The notes under the pieces: model-generated
Database searches by the model: none
Seen by the model: only the letters and a program-made list of their open reading frames with translations
Told to the model about the DNA's origin: nothing
Shown: one piece after another, positions 12,871-20,911 of the stretch
Layout of the letters: every line of letters starts with the position of its first letter
How positions within the stretch are numbered: position 1 is the stretch's first letter
Source: a virus
Virus record (IMG/VR): IMGVR_UViG_3300045120_000414
Coordinates: 1-22,768 of that record
Length of the DNA: 22,768 bases
Reading direction: 5' to 3' (one strand)
Translations under genes and position numbers: made by a program

Positions 12871-13191
12871 ATGGCCTACGCCACCGCCGACCAGCTCGCC
12901 GAGGCGTTGCGGACCAAGGTCACGGCCGCCAACCAGCAGCTACTCGACGACTGCCTCGCCGCGGCGGCCACCGAGATCGACTCCGAGCTGACCGGCCCGG
13001 TGGCCCCCCCGGTCCCCGAGCTGGTGTCCCGCACGAACGTCAACCGGGCGGTCGAGTGGTACAAGGCCGCCGACGCGGCGTACGGGATGGTCGGCTTCGA
13101 GCAGGTCGGCGTCATCCAAGCACCGAGGGACGGGTTCAACCGTCACGCCGCCGCCCTGCTCCCCTTGAAAACATCCTGGGGGGTGGCGTGA
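12871..13191 (+). CDS. Head-tail connector/adaptor protein
   Basis: The ATG directly follows the preceding TAG; the product has 106 residues. MAYATADQLAEALR, LLDDCLAAAATEIDSELTGP and VNRAVEWYKAADAAYGMVGF match the helical plan of HK97 gp6-like or SPP1 gp15-like connectors. These form a ring under the portal and receive the tail. Order after the capsid gene and size both fit. The assignment rests on layout and helix pattern rather than a strict motif. Confidence 0.75.
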   Translation: MAYATADQLAEALRTKVTAANQQLLDDCLAAAATEIDSELTGPVAPPVPELVSRTNVNRAVEWYKAADAAYGMVGFEQVGVIQAPRDGFNRHAAALLPLKTSWGVA

Positions 13192-13562
13192 GTACCGCCC
13201 TGGTCGATCTGCGCTCCAAGGTGGCCGCCGCTCTGGCCCCCGTCGCCGACGGGGACCCGAACATGTACACGGCCCTGGTCGACGCCCTCGACCCGCCGTG
13301 TCTGATGCTCGGACCGATCGGCGGGCGGTCGTCGGGCACGTTCTGTTTGTACGAGGTCGTCGGTGTGGTCACCGCGGTGGCCGGCCGCCTGGAGGCCGGC
13401 GCCGGGCTCGACACTTTGGACGGGCTGGTCGCCTACGTGGCCGGCCGGTTCCACGGAACCGAATGGCTTGTCGAGTCGTGGCCCGAGGCGAGGGTGTTCA
13501 CCGTCGGCGGGATCAACTACCTGGCCACCCGTATCCTGTACTCGACATTGGCGACCCTCTGA
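13188..13562 (+). CDS. Head-tail joining protein, probable tail terminator or stopper
   Basis: GTG at 13188 overlaps the connector stop (GTGA), giving 124 residues. The sequence has a helical start (TALVDLRSKVAAALAPVADGD), a central strand-rich part (SGTFCLYEVVGVVTAVAGRLEAG), a helix (LDTLDGLVAYVAGRF) and closing strands (ARVFTVGGINYLATRILYSTLATL). The compact alpha/beta plan, with a surface helix near the middle, resembles tail terminators of the lambda gpU or HK97 gp11 kind. The slot between the gp6-like and gp10-like genes could instead be the stopper. Confidence 0.65.
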   Translation: MSTALVDLRSKVAAALAPVADGDPNMYTALVDALDPPCLMLGPIGGRSSGTFCLYEVVGVVTAVAGRLEAGAGLDTLDGLVAYVAGRFHGTEWLVESWPEARVFTVGGINYLATRILYSTLATL

Positions 13563-13963
13563 TGGCCGGCCCCGACGTGGAGGTCCACGGGGCCGCCGAA
13601 GCGGCCGCCGATCTCGGCCGCTTCGCCGACCAGCTCGGCCCGGCGGTCGCCAAAGCCGGGCAACCGTTCGCCCAAAAAGTCGCCGCCGCCGTCCGGTCCC
13701 GGGTCCCTCGGGTGTCGGGGGCGTTGGCCGCGTCGATCTACGCCGGGACCGACAACGACGCCGCGTTCGTGTCCGAAGGCGAAGGCCTCGACTACGGCGG
13801 GTGGATCGAATTCGGAGGCGGTCACGGCCGCCCCTACATCGACGAGGGCCGCTACCTGTACCCCACCGCCGCCGACGCCGGCGACGAGTGGGCGGCGTTC
13901 GCGTCCCAGGCGGCCGACGCCAACATCGAAAAGTTCAAATGGCATCAGGAGGCCAGCTCATGA
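13562..13963 (+). CDS. HK97 gp10-like tail completion protein
   Basis: The ATG shares bases with the preceding TGA (TGATG). The protein has 133 residues with an N-terminal helical half (AAADLGRFADQLGPAVAKAGQPFAQKVAAAVRSRVP) and SGALAASIYA. The family-typical segment is YGGWIEFGGGHGRPYIDEGRYLYPTA, followed by a C-terminal helix. HK97-gp10-like proteins are needed to finish the tail end that joins the head. The next gene begins in an ATGA overlap, with AGGAGG about nine bases before its start. Confidence 0.85.
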   Translation: MAGPDVEVHGAAEAAADLGRFADQLGPAVAKAGQPFAQKVAAAVRSRVPRVSGALAASIYAGTDNDAAFVSEGEGLDYGGWIEFGGGHGRPYIDEGRYLYPTAADAGDEWAAFASQAADANIEKFKWHQEASS

Positions 13964-14649
13964 CCATGACCGAACAAGACGCCCCAGAGCAGTTCGCGGC
14001 GGGCGACCCGGTCGCCCCGGTCGGTTTGCCGTTGGTGATGACGGATTGCTACTTCGAGCTGGGCGGCGTGAACCTGCGCTGCTTCGTGAAACATCTCGAA
14101 GCGTGCGCGGTGGACGTCAAGAAGAACACCGCGGAGACGTTCTGTGCCCGCACCGATTACCCGGGCACGGTGCGCTACACGCTCAAGGTCACGTTCTACC
14201 AGTCGTTCGATACCGGCACCGTGTTCGACACGTTGAACTCGGCGGTCACCGCGTATAAGGCGAACAGCACCCCGGTCAACTTCAAGGCCCGCCCGTTCTT
14301 CTCCCGGGTCCCCTCGGCGTCGAACCCGATCATCTCGGGGACGGTCATCCCCACTGATTTCACCTGGTTGTCGGGCGACGCCGGCGCCCTGTCCGAGGTC
14401 GATATCGAATGGGACCTGACCGGCCCGCCGACGAGGGACACCGGGGCCGTCACCGCGACGGGGGCCGTCGCCGGTCTCCCCGGCTATTACACCCCGTCGG
14501 GGGCGACGGTCCCCGCCAACCTGGCCGCCCTCACCGGGATCACCGCCTCCCCGGCGACGAACTGGGCGACCGGGCAATACGTGATCACCGCCGACCTGCT
14601 GGCCGCCAACTGGACGGGGGCGGCGTGGGCGGCCGGGAAGCACGCATGA
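13960..14649 (+). CDS. Major tail (tube) protein with Ig-like C-terminal module
   Basis: This 229-residue protein starts at ATG 13960 with a strong AGGAGG site. The core (about 22-155) shows the tail-tube strand pattern: TDCYFELGGVNLRCFVKHLEACAV, then TVRYTLKVTFYQSFDTGTVFDTLNSAVTAYKANSTPVNF and ALSEVDIEWDL. These proteins polymerise as hexameric rings around the tape measure to form the non-contractile tube. Residues 171-229 form an added module (LPGYYTPSGATVP, NWATGQYVI) that also ends the capsid-linked protein at 12514. It would project from the tube surface. Tail tubes with a C-terminal Ig-like extension are known in siphoviruses. Confidence 0.88.
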   Translation: MTMTEQDAPEQFAAGDPVAPVGLPLVMTDCYFELGGVNLRCFVKHLEACAVDVKKNTAETFCARTDYPGTVRYTLKVTFYQSFDTGTVFDTLNSAVTAYKANSTPVNFKARPFFSRVPSASNPIISGTVIPTDFTWLSGDAGALSEVDIEWDLTGPPTRDTGAVTATGAVAGLPGYYTPSGATVPANLAALTGITASPATNWATGQYVITADLLAANWTGAAWAAGKHA

Positions 14650-14972
14650 CGGTGACCGAGTCGCCCGCCGATCCGACCGTCGCCCTGCCCCTCCTGGTCC
14701 ATGTCGACCAGGCGTTCTCGCAGCGCATCATCTCCCAGCGCGCCGCCGACGCCCTGGAGAAACTCACCGGCGGGACGCCGTACAGCGAACTGATGCAAAC
14801 CCAGATGAACCGGGTCACCGCCTTCCGGGCGTTGCTGCGGGACTTCCCGTTACGCGACGAGACCTCGCTATGGGCCCACGCCTATGACGTAGAAATCGAG
14901 CTCCACACCGTGGACCCTACAAACAGCAACGGGCAGACGGCATCGCCGCTTTCTGCCGGTACTACCGCATGA
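14646..14972 (+). CDS. Tail assembly chaperone, first gene
   Basis: This 108-residue protein, coupled by ATGA, lies between the tail tube and tape measure genes, the invariant place of siphovirus tail assembly chaperones (lambda gpG-like). These bind the tape measure and recruit tube subunits. The sequence is helical (FSQRIISQRAADALEKLTG, SELMQTQMNRVTAFRALLRDF) with a polar C-terminal tail. The function is inferred from position and size. In many phages this gene is read into the next by a -1 frameshift. The downstream frame is indeed -1, but no canonical slippery heptamer is present. Confidence 0.75.
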   Translation: MTVTESPADPTVALPLLVHVDQAFSQRIISQRAADALEKLTGGTPYSELMQTQMNRVTAFRALLRDFPLRDETSLWAHAYDVEIELHTVDPTNSNGQTASPLSAGTTA

Positions 14973-15082
14973 CACCAGTCGAGATGGACGAACTCGACGA
15001 CGTCGTCTTCGCGGCCATGGTCCGGCTGATGCAACGCGAGGCGGCCGAGATCCGCCGGGCTCAACGCCGCTCGGGAAGCTAA
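14969..15082 (+). CDS. Tail assembly chaperone, second small gene candidate
   Basis: ATG at 14969 overlaps the preceding TGA (ATGA) and opens a 37-residue frame, MTPVEMDELDDVVFAAMVRLMQREAAEIRRAQ..., ending in TAA at 15080-15082. It lies in the -1 frame relative to the first chaperone gene and just before the tape measure, which is the place of lambda gpT-type extensions. The product is a short charged helix. The -1 frame is open upstream only to 14888. Expression probably depends on translational coupling. Confidence 0.6.
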   Translation: MTPVEMDELDDVVFAAMVRLMQREAAEIRRAQRRSGS

Positions 15083-15085
15083 CCG

Positions 15086-16636
15086 GTGGCCGGCCCGTCG
15101 GTCGTCGTCAAGTTCCTCGGCGACGCGTCGGGAATGAAAAAAGCCACCGACGACGCCCAGGAATCAACCAACAAGTTCGTCGACTTCGGGAAGAAAGCGG
15201 CGCTCGCGGTCGGCGGCGCGTTCGCGGTCGACAAGGTCGTCGAGTTCGGGAAGGCGTCACTCGACGCCGCCGCGGCCGACGCCCAAGCCCAACAGATCCT
15301 GGCCCAGACGATGAAGAACTCGGCGGGGGCGACCGACGCCCAGATCGCCTCGACCGAGAAATCGATCACGGCCATGTCGAAACACTCGGCCATCGCCGAC
15401 GACGTGCTCCGCCCCGCGTTGGGGAACCTGGTCCGGGCCACCGGCGACGTCACCAAATCCCAGGACCTTTTACAGATCGCCGTCGACGCCTCGGCCGCCA
15501 CCGGCAAGGACCTCGGGTCGATCACCGAGGCCATGGGCAAAGCGGCCAACGGGTCGACCGGCGGGCTGCAAAAGCTCGGCATCGCCGTCAAAGGCGCCCA
15601 CGGCGAAGCGCTCACCGCCGACCAGGTCTTCCAGAACATGGCGACCACGTTCAAGGGCCAAGCCGCGGTGGCGGCCGACAGCGCGGCGGGGAAGATGGCC
15701 AACGCCAAAATCCAGTTCGGCGAGTTCCAAGAACAGATCGGCGGTTACCTCCTGCCCGTCGTGTCGACCATGGCGACGTTCTTCACCACGACGCTGATCC
15801 CGGCCATCTCCGGGCTGTCGGACTGGGTGGCCAAAAACAAAGACATGGTGGTGGCCGCGTTCATCGGCTTCGGGGTCGTCGTCGGCGCCGTGGTCATCCC
15901 CGCCTTCATCACCTGGGCGGCCGCGGCCGGGGCCGCCGCGTTGGCCACCCTGGTGGCGGCCGCCCCGTTCATCGCTATCGGCGCGGTGATCGCCGGGGTG
16001 GCGTTCCTGATTATCAAGAACTGGGACTCGATCGTGGCCGCCACCAAAGCGGCCTGGGATTTCGTGTTCGGCGCCATCAAGTTCGTGTGGGACTGGGTTC
16101 AAGCCAACTGGCCCATCCTGCTCGGCATCCTGCTCGGCCCTATCGCCCTGGCCGCCGTCCTCATCGTCAAGAACTGGGACACCATCAAAGAGGGGGCGGC
16201 GGCGGTCTGGGATTTCATCCGTAACGGATGGAACAGCCTCATCGGGTTCTTCACCAGCATCCCCGGCCGTCTCGCCGGCATCTTCTCCGGCATGTGGGAC
16301 GGCATCTGGGAAGCGTTCAAGGGTGCCATCAACATGATCATCCGGGCGTGGAACAACTTCGAGATCAAACTCCCCGAGGTCGACACCCACATCCCCTTCG
16401 TCGGCAAGATCGGCGGGTTCGCCCTCGGTACCCCCGACATCCCGACGCTGGCCCAAGGCGGGCTCATGACCAGCTCGGGGCTGGTGTTCGCCCACGCCGG
16501 CGAGGTCATCTCCCCCGCCCCGGCCGGCTCGACGGGCCCGGCGTTGCACATCGAGAACGCCTACTTCAACGACGCCGTCGACGTCGACCTGCTGATGGCC
16601 AAAGCCGAGTTCGCGATCTCCGCCGGGCGGCTGTAA
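15086..16636 (+). CDS. Tail tape measure protein
   Basis: GTG at 15086 starts the largest protein in the window, 516 residues. It sets tail length and occupies the tube lumen until DNA ejection. The N-terminal half is coiled-coil-like (MKKATDDAQESTNKFVDFGKK, ASLDAAAADAQAQQILAQ). It contains the STGGLQKLGIAV..AHGEALTADQVFQNMA segment that is common in tape measures of Gram-positive phages. From about 230 to 370 there are several hydrophobic helices (MVVAAFIGFGVVVGAVVIPAF and others), followed by repeated KNWD/AVWDFI segments. The C-terminus has PTLAQGGLM, GLVFAHAGEVISP. Using the usual 1.5 Angstrom per residue, the tail would be near 75-80 nm. No lysozyme or peptidase domain is seen. Confidence 0.93.
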   Translation: MAGPSVVVKFLGDASGMKKATDDAQESTNKFVDFGKKAALAVGGAFAVDKVVEFGKASLDAAAADAQAQQILAQTMKNSAGATDAQIASTEKSITAMSKHSAIADDVLRPALGNLVRATGDVTKSQDLLQIAVDASAATGKDLGSITEAMGKAANGSTGGLQKLGIAVKGAHGEALTADQVFQNMATTFKGQAAVAADSAAGKMANAKIQFGEFQEQIGGYLLPVVSTMATFFTTTLIPAISGLSDWVAKNKDMVVAAFIGFGVVVGAVVIPAFITWAAAAGAAALATLVAAAPFIAIGAVIAGVAFLIIKNWDSIVAATKAAWDFVFGAIKFVWDWVQANWPILLGILLGPIALAAVLIVKNWDTIKEGAAAVWDFIRNGWNSLIGFFTSIPGRLAGIFSGMWDGIWEAFKGAINMIIRAWNNFEIKLPEVDTHIPFVGKIGGFALGTPDIPTLAQGGLMTSSGLVFAHAGEVISPAPAGSTGPALHIENAYFNDAVDVDLLMAKAEFAISAGRL

Positions 16637-17553
16637 TGGGCCACCTGTGCTCCTCGCCCGTCGCCCTGGTCCTCACGTTGGGTGCGCTCACCCTGGACCT
16701 GATGGAGGCGGGCAACGGGTTCGCCATCGACACCGTCGACATCCAGTTCCCGAACCCCAACGAGGACATATCCCCGATCCCCGAACGCGACGGCCAGTGG
16801 GACGACACCCGCTTCTTCGGGGCCAGGGCGGTCACGATCGCCGGGACGATCATCCCCGCCGCCTACGGGTCCCGTTCCAAGGTCCTCGACCGTCTCGCCC
16901 CGTTCCTGGCCCAAACCGCCCGCCCCACCCTGACCTACCAGATCGACGCCGACGCCCCCGCCCGTTTCGTCACCCTGCGGGCCACCAACCTGACCGCCCC
17001 GGCCACCAACCCCACCATCTCCGCCTTCCAGCTCGCATGGAAAGCGGCCGACCCGGCCGCCTACGGCGTCGCCCTGAACCAGGTCGTCATCGCCCCCACC
17101 GCCGCCATCTTCGGGCGGACCTACACCCACCCCCAGGGCGCGGCCATCACCAACACCTCCGGGTGGCAACCGCCCCGCGTCTACCCGCACACCTCCGGGG
17201 CGGTCAACGTGGTGGCGACCAACCAAGGCACCTTGTCCACCCCGCCGCTCATCGTCGTCAAAGGCGGTTGCACCAACCCCAAGGTGTGGAACGACACCGC
17301 CGGGGCGGTGTTCGCGGTGGGCACCACCGCCCAACCTCTGGTCCTCGCTGCCGGGTCCAGCCTGACCATCGACGCCCGTAACCGGCTCGTGTACCTGGGC
17401 AACGACCCGACCAACACCCGGTACAACTACGTCGATTTCTCGGTGTCGTCGTGGTGGTCGCTGCTGCCCGGAGACAACCATCTCCGCTTCGTGCCCGACA
17501 CCGCCGACGGGGCCGCCAACGCCACCGTGTCATGGAACGACGCCTACCTGTGA
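16636..17553 (+). CDS. Distal tail protein (Dit-like)
   Basis: The ATG overlaps the tape measure stop (TAATG); the protein has 305 residues. Distal tail proteins form the ring joining the tube to the tip. The N-terminal domain has strand patterns of that family: GFAIDTVDIQFPNPNEDISPIPERDGQWDDTRFFGARAVTIAGTI, SRSKVLDRLAPFL, and RPTLTYQIDADAPARFVTLRATNL. The C-terminal half resembles a phage tail fold ending with the NNP.TR..Y..F..SWW.LLPG.N.LR pattern. Position directly after the tape measure supports this. Confidence 0.85.
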   Translation: MGHLCSSPVALVLTLGALTLDLMEAGNGFAIDTVDIQFPNPNEDISPIPERDGQWDDTRFFGARAVTIAGTIIPAAYGSRSKVLDRLAPFLAQTARPTLTYQIDADAPARFVTLRATNLTAPATNPTISAFQLAWKAADPAAYGVALNQVVIAPTAAIFGRTYTHPQGAAITNTSGWQPPRVYPHTSGAVNVVATNQGTLSTPPLIVVKGGCTNPKVWNDTAGAVFAVGTTAQPLVLAAGSSLTIDARNRLVYLGNDPTNTRYNYVDFSVSSWWSLLPGDNHLRFVPDTADGAANATVSWNDAYL

Positions 17554-17563
17554 GGAACCCGCT

Positions 17564-18538
17564 ATGACTCTCGAGGCCCCGCTGTGGATCCAGCTCGGCA
17601 CCTTCGCCTCCCAAAACGACCGGCTCCTGATCGACACCCTGCTCGCCGCCGGCGTGTTGGACGGGCGGGCCGACCCCGTCACCGTGCTCCCCGCCTCCGG
17701 GGATCTGGCGGCCACGCCGAACGCCTCGTCCCTGGCCGTCGATGTCGCCCCCGGGGTGTGCGTGGTCACCGGGACCGACCAGACCCGCCAGGGCAAATAC
17801 GTGTGCCGCTCCACCGCCATCCAAACCGTCGCCCTGTCGCCCCGCCCGGCGGCCGGCCAGTCCCGCATCGACGTCATCTTCGCCCAGGTCCTCGACTCGT
17901 CCTCGGGGATCGTGATCACCCCGGGCACCGACGGGTGGATCATCGACAAGGTGACCGGCGTGCCGTCGGGTTCGAGCCCGGCCGTGCCCGCCGCGCCGAC
18001 CAGCTCCCTGATCCTCGCCCAGGCCCTGGTCGCCTCGACCGGCGGCGGGACCCTGCTGCCCGGCGATATCACCGACCGGCGGGTGAGGGCCTTGTCCCGC
18101 AACTCGCCGATCGCCAAGCAGTGGCGGGCGACGACCGCCCCGGCCACCGTCGACGACTTTTTCGCCCAGGCCGGGTTGCGGTCCATCCCCGGCGCCCAAA
18201 TCCCGATTGTCACCTACACCCCGAACGTGCCCGTCACCTTCCACGCCCATGTCGGGGTGGCCGCCATCGCCCTCAATCACGCGGTGGCGTTCACCGTCGA
18301 GCTGCTCCAAAACGGGGTCACCAGCGTATGGTCCGGCCCGCAGAGCGCCGCCATCGTGGTCACCTCCGCCGGTCTCACCGCCGAAGGGCACTTCACCTAC
18401 ACCTACACCATCCCGGCGCCCGGCTCATACACGGCCCGTATCGTCGGGCAGGCCTACCAATCCCAGAACGTGACCACAAAGGCGGCCGGCTCCTGGCTCA
18501 CCGCCCAGTGGTCCGATATCGCCGGTCCTACCGGTTGA
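17564..18538 (+). CDS. Minor tail protein (baseplate or tip component)
   Basis: This 324-residue protein starts at ATG 17564, with GAGGAA upstream. The N-terminal half is strand-rich and resembles actinophage minor tail proteins that begin with a QNDRLLIDTLLAAGVLDG segment and contain a central VVTGTDQTRQGKYVC / RIDVIFAQVLD region. PGTDGWIIDKVTGVPS, and LLPGDITDRRVRAL follow. The C-terminal 120 residues look like an Ig-like or carbohydrate-binding beta-sandwich (VPVTFHAHVGVAAIAL, AEGHFTYTYTIPAPGSYTARIVGQAY). It lies between the distal tail protein and hub genes, so it is probably part of the tail tip. The exact subunit cannot be named. Confidence 0.75.
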   Translation: MTLEAPLWIQLGTFASQNDRLLIDTLLAAGVLDGRADPVTVLPASGDLAATPNASSLAVDVAPGVCVVTGTDQTRQGKYVCRSTAIQTVALSPRPAAGQSRIDVIFAQVLDSSSGIVITPGTDGWIIDKVTGVPSGSSPAVPAAPTSSLILAQALVASTGGGTLLPGDITDRRVRALSRNSPIAKQWRATTAPATVDDFFAQAGLRSIPGAQIPIVTYTPNVPVTFHAHVGVAAIALNHAVAFTVELLQNGVTSVWSGPQSAAIVVTSAGLTAEGHFTYTYTIPAPGSYTARIVGQAYQSQNVTTKAAGSWLTAQWSDIAGPTG

Positions 18539-18541
18539 GCG

Positions 18542-19558
18542 GTGGTCGCCTGGCGGTGGGTCATCGGCCCGTGGAACACCCAACCCCAACGCGAGCTCAC
18601 CCTGGCCTACAACCGGCACCTGTCGTTCAATCTGACCGCCCCCGCCGCCGCCACTTTCAGCCTGCCCGGCCGGACCGACGAGGCTGCCGCCCTGACCGAA
18701 ATGTTGACCGACATGTGGGTCTACGCCGACAACACCCTCGTCTACCGGGGCCGGATCATCGCCATCACCGACACCGTCGCCCAGTCCGGGCACACCGTGG
18801 CGGTGACCTGCACCGACTACCGGGGCCTCCTGTCCCGCCGCCTGCTCGTCGAGGGCGACCAGCTCAACTGGTCGACGGCCACCTATGCCGCCATCGCCTG
18901 GGGCCTGGTGCAGTCCACCCAGGCCAAGACCGGCGGCGGGCTCGGCGTCACCCAAGGCGTGTGGCAGGCCGACACCGCCCAGCCCCCCTCCGGGTACCGG
19001 GTACGGAACTACCAGCCCGGCGCCGAGATCGCCAAAACATTGGACGACCTCGCCGCGGTGGCGTTCGACTACCAGATCGACCCGGCCCTGAAGATGAACC
19101 TGTGGGCGCCGGGCAAAACCCACACCTCCGCGTTCGTGGCCGACTACGGCGGCACCGTGATCGGATTCACCCGGGCCGCCACCGCCACCGGGTGGGCGAA
19201 CGTGGTCCGGGTCTCCGGTGACGCCACCCAGACCGTCGCCGTGAACCTGGCCACCAACCAACCCGAAGGCCGTTTCGAGCAACAGATCGGCTACCCCGAC
19301 GTCGTCCTCCAAGACACCCTGGCCCAGCGGGCCCCGACCGCCCAGACCGACTGGCTGACCCGGCGGTCGTCGCTGAACATCGACCTACGCCCCGGGATCA
19401 TCGCCCACACCGCCGACGTCGACGTCGGCTCCCAGATCACCGTCGCCCTCCGCTCCGGGCGCATCCACGAGGTCGGGACGCGCACCATCCAACAGCTCGA
19501 CGTCAACCTGGACGACACCGGCGTCACCCACACCCGCCTCGGGCTCCTCGTCGGATGA
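18542..19558 (+). CDS. Tail hub protein (Tal/gp27-like)
   Basis: GTG at 18542 opens 338 residues. The opening ATFSLPGRTDEAAAL..MLTDMWVYADNTLVYRGRIIAITD followed by HTVAVTCTDYRGLLSRRLL is the usual N-terminal beta-domain of siphovirus hub proteins of the ReqiPepy6 gp37-like group. YQPGAEIAKTLDDLAAVAFDYQIDPALKMNLW and the VRVSGDA / VDVGSQITVALRSG.IHEVGTRTIQQLDVNLDDTGVTHTRL segments complete the fold. Hub trimers plug the tube end and carry the receptor-binding parts. It overlaps the collar gene by ATGA. No extra hydrolase domain is fused. Confidence 0.85.
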   Translation: MVAWRWVIGPWNTQPQRELTLAYNRHLSFNLTAPAAATFSLPGRTDEAAALTEMLTDMWVYADNTLVYRGRIIAITDTVAQSGHTVAVTCTDYRGLLSRRLLVEGDQLNWSTATYAAIAWGLVQSTQAKTGGGLGVTQGVWQADTAQPPSGYRVRNYQPGAEIAKTLDDLAAVAFDYQIDPALKMNLWAPGKTHTSAFVADYGGTVIGFTRAATATGWANVVRVSGDATQTVAVNLATNQPEGRFEQQIGYPDVVLQDTLAQRAPTAQTDWLTRRSSLNIDLRPGIIAHTADVDVGSQITVALRSGRIHEVGTRTIQQLDVNLDDTGVTHTRLGLLVG

Positions 19559-20478
19559 CCGACCGCGGTCACACCGACCCCGCCTCCCAGTACGTCGACC
19601 GGCTCGCCGGCTACGACCAACGCCTCCAATCCCTGGAGCGGTCCCACACCCACGAACCGGAAACCCCGGTCGGGGCGATGATCGACTGGCCGGCGCCGAC
19701 CCCCCCGAACCTGTGGCACGTCGCCGACGGCGCCAGCCTGCTCGCCGCCGCCTACCCCGACCTGTTCGCGGTGATCGGCTACACCTACGGCGGGTCGGGG
19801 GCCAGTTTCAATCTGCCCGACACCCGGGGCCGGGTCGTCGTCGCCGCCGGCGCCGGCCCCGGCCTCACCGCCCGTTCGGTCGGCGCCAGGGGCGGCGCCG
19901 AAACCGTCGGGTTGACCGCCGCCCAGAACGGCACCCACGCCCATGGGATCAACTTCGCCACCGCCGCCGGATCCGGGCAGCATTCCCACCCGGGGACCAC
20001 GACCGCCGGGTCCGGGTCCCACGCCCACACCGCCACCACGACCACCGGGTCGGGGTTGCATTCCCATCCGGGGACCACCAACGGGGCGAACGCCCGCCAC
20101 CAGCACGCGGTAACCGCGGCGATGGTCCTCGGCGGCGCCCCCGGGTCGAACACGTTCGTGTTTCAGGGCGGCAACGTGCAGTCCGCCAACGACAGCCCCG
20201 ACCACGGGCACACCTTCACGACCGGGTCCGACGCCCCCGGCCACCAGCACGTCCTCACCACCGACGGCGACTCCCCGGTCCACCAACACGCCTTCACCAC
20301 CGGCGCCGATTCCCCGGTGCATCAGCACACGGTGGCCGGGTCGACCGACGGGGGCGGGGCCACCGGCGCCGCCCACGAGAACATGCCCCCCTTCGTCGCC
20401 CTGGTCAAGATCATCAAGATCCTCCCGTCGACCGCCGCCTCCCTCACCACCCTTACCATCATCGAAAGGACCCGCTGA
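19555..20478 (+). CDS. Tail collar/tip protein with HxH metal-binding ladder
   Basis: This 307-residue protein begins at an ATGA overlap. Residues 37-103 are a phage tail-collar domain (PVGAMIDWPAPTPPNLW, LFAVIGYTYGG, FNLPDTRGRV). Residues 128-258 hold nine HxH motifs at 128, 143, 156, 169, 182, 217, 230, 243 and 256, mostly exactly 13 residues apart within Gly/Ser/Thr-rich repeats; another HTH is at 31-33. In T4 gp37 and related tips, such HxH motifs bind iron within an intertwined trimer. The end, HENMPPFVALVKIIKIL, is the conserved collar-family closing segment. It is therefore probably the receptor-binding tip. Confidence 0.88.
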   Translation: MTDRGHTDPASQYVDRLAGYDQRLQSLERSHTHEPETPVGAMIDWPAPTPPNLWHVADGASLLAAAYPDLFAVIGYTYGGSGASFNLPDTRGRVVVAAGAGPGLTARSVGARGGAETVGLTAAQNGTHAHGINFATAAGSGQHSHPGTTTAGSGSHAHTATTTTGSGLHSHPGTTNGANARHQHAVTAAMVLGGAPGSNTFVFQGGNVQSANDSPDHGHTFTTGSDAPGHQHVLTTDGDSPVHQHAFTTGADSPVHQHTVAGSTDGGGATGAAHENMPPFVALVKIIKILPSTAASLTTLTIIERTR

Positions 20479-20651
20479 TGCCCGTAACCATCCACCCGCC
20501 CATAACCACTATCGACGCCACCCCCATCGACGAACCGAGAGGCGCCGACTGGAAAACCGGTGCCATGGGGTCCCTCCAGGTCGTCGACGAGTCCGCCGTC
20601 GTCGTCGCCGAGTTCGCCGCCGGGCAATGGGGATGGGTTGAGCACTCATGA
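20478..20651 (+). CDS. Short protein of unknown function (57 residues)
   Basis: The ATG overlaps the collar-gene stop (TGATG). The product, MPVTIHPPITTIDATPIDEP followed by GADWKTGAMGSLQVVDESAVVVAEFAAGQWGWVEHS, has a beta-hairpin look and a Trp pair near the end. Comparable short proteins often follow tail-tip genes in actinophages. A small tail or capsid accessory role is possible. No family is recognised. Confidence 0.65.
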   Translation: MPVTIHPPITTIDATPIDEPRGADWKTGAMGSLQVVDESAVVVAEFAAGQWGWVEHS

Positions 20652-20788
20652 CCGAACACGACATCCCCGGCGACTACGACCCGCCGCTAAACCCCGAAAC
20701 CGAACCCGAACCCGACGACGACGACGGCGACGGGGAGGCAGCGGAGATGGACACAGAAGGCATGGGACCAGACGACGGCGAGGAATAG
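20648..20788 (+). CDS. Short strongly acidic protein (46 residues)
   Basis: ATG at 20648 overlaps the preceding TGA, and the frame ends with TAG at 20786-20788. Nearly half of the residues are Asp or Glu (ETEPEPDDDDGDGEAAEMDTE), with Pro at the N-terminus. It is certainly disordered. The next ATG follows without a gap. Tight packing between neighbours supports a real gene, but the function is unknown. Confidence 0.5.
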   Translation: MTEHDIPGDYDPPLNPETEPEPDDDDGDGEAAEMDTEGMGPDDGEE

Positions 20789-20911
20789 ATGGACCGCCCG
20801 CCCCGTTTCGAACGCTTCACCCGCCTGGTGATCTGGCCGCCTCCCGCCGACGAGTTCGAACCCGAGGTCGAGCCGTCCGAACCGTGGGCGTGCGACGACG
20901 AGCCGTCATGA
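20789..20911 (+). CDS. Short protein of unknown function (40 residues)
   Basis: ATG at 20789 directly follows a TAG, and the TGA overlaps the endolysin ATG at 20908. The product has an aromatic, basic first half (MDRPPRFERFTRLVIWPPP) and an acidic second half (EFEPEVEPSEP). It may only pass ribosomes to the endolysin gene. No similarity is recognised. Confidence 0.5.
   Translation: MDRPPRFERFTRLVIWPPPADEFEPEVEPSEPWACDDEPS

Noticed and set aside
14888-14972. Programmed -1 frameshift between the chaperone genes
   Set aside because: No canonical slippery heptamer in the usable window; the ATGA overlap explains expression of the second frame.
15470-16549. Long minus-strand frame opposite the tape measure gene
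   Set aside because: Gly/Asp/Arg-rich shadow with no motifs, and no upstream signals.
17584-19221. 545-residue plus-strand frame across the minor tail and hub genes
   Set aside because: It has shadow composition (Arg, His, Pro-rich), while the two genes in the other frames have family features and proper junctions.
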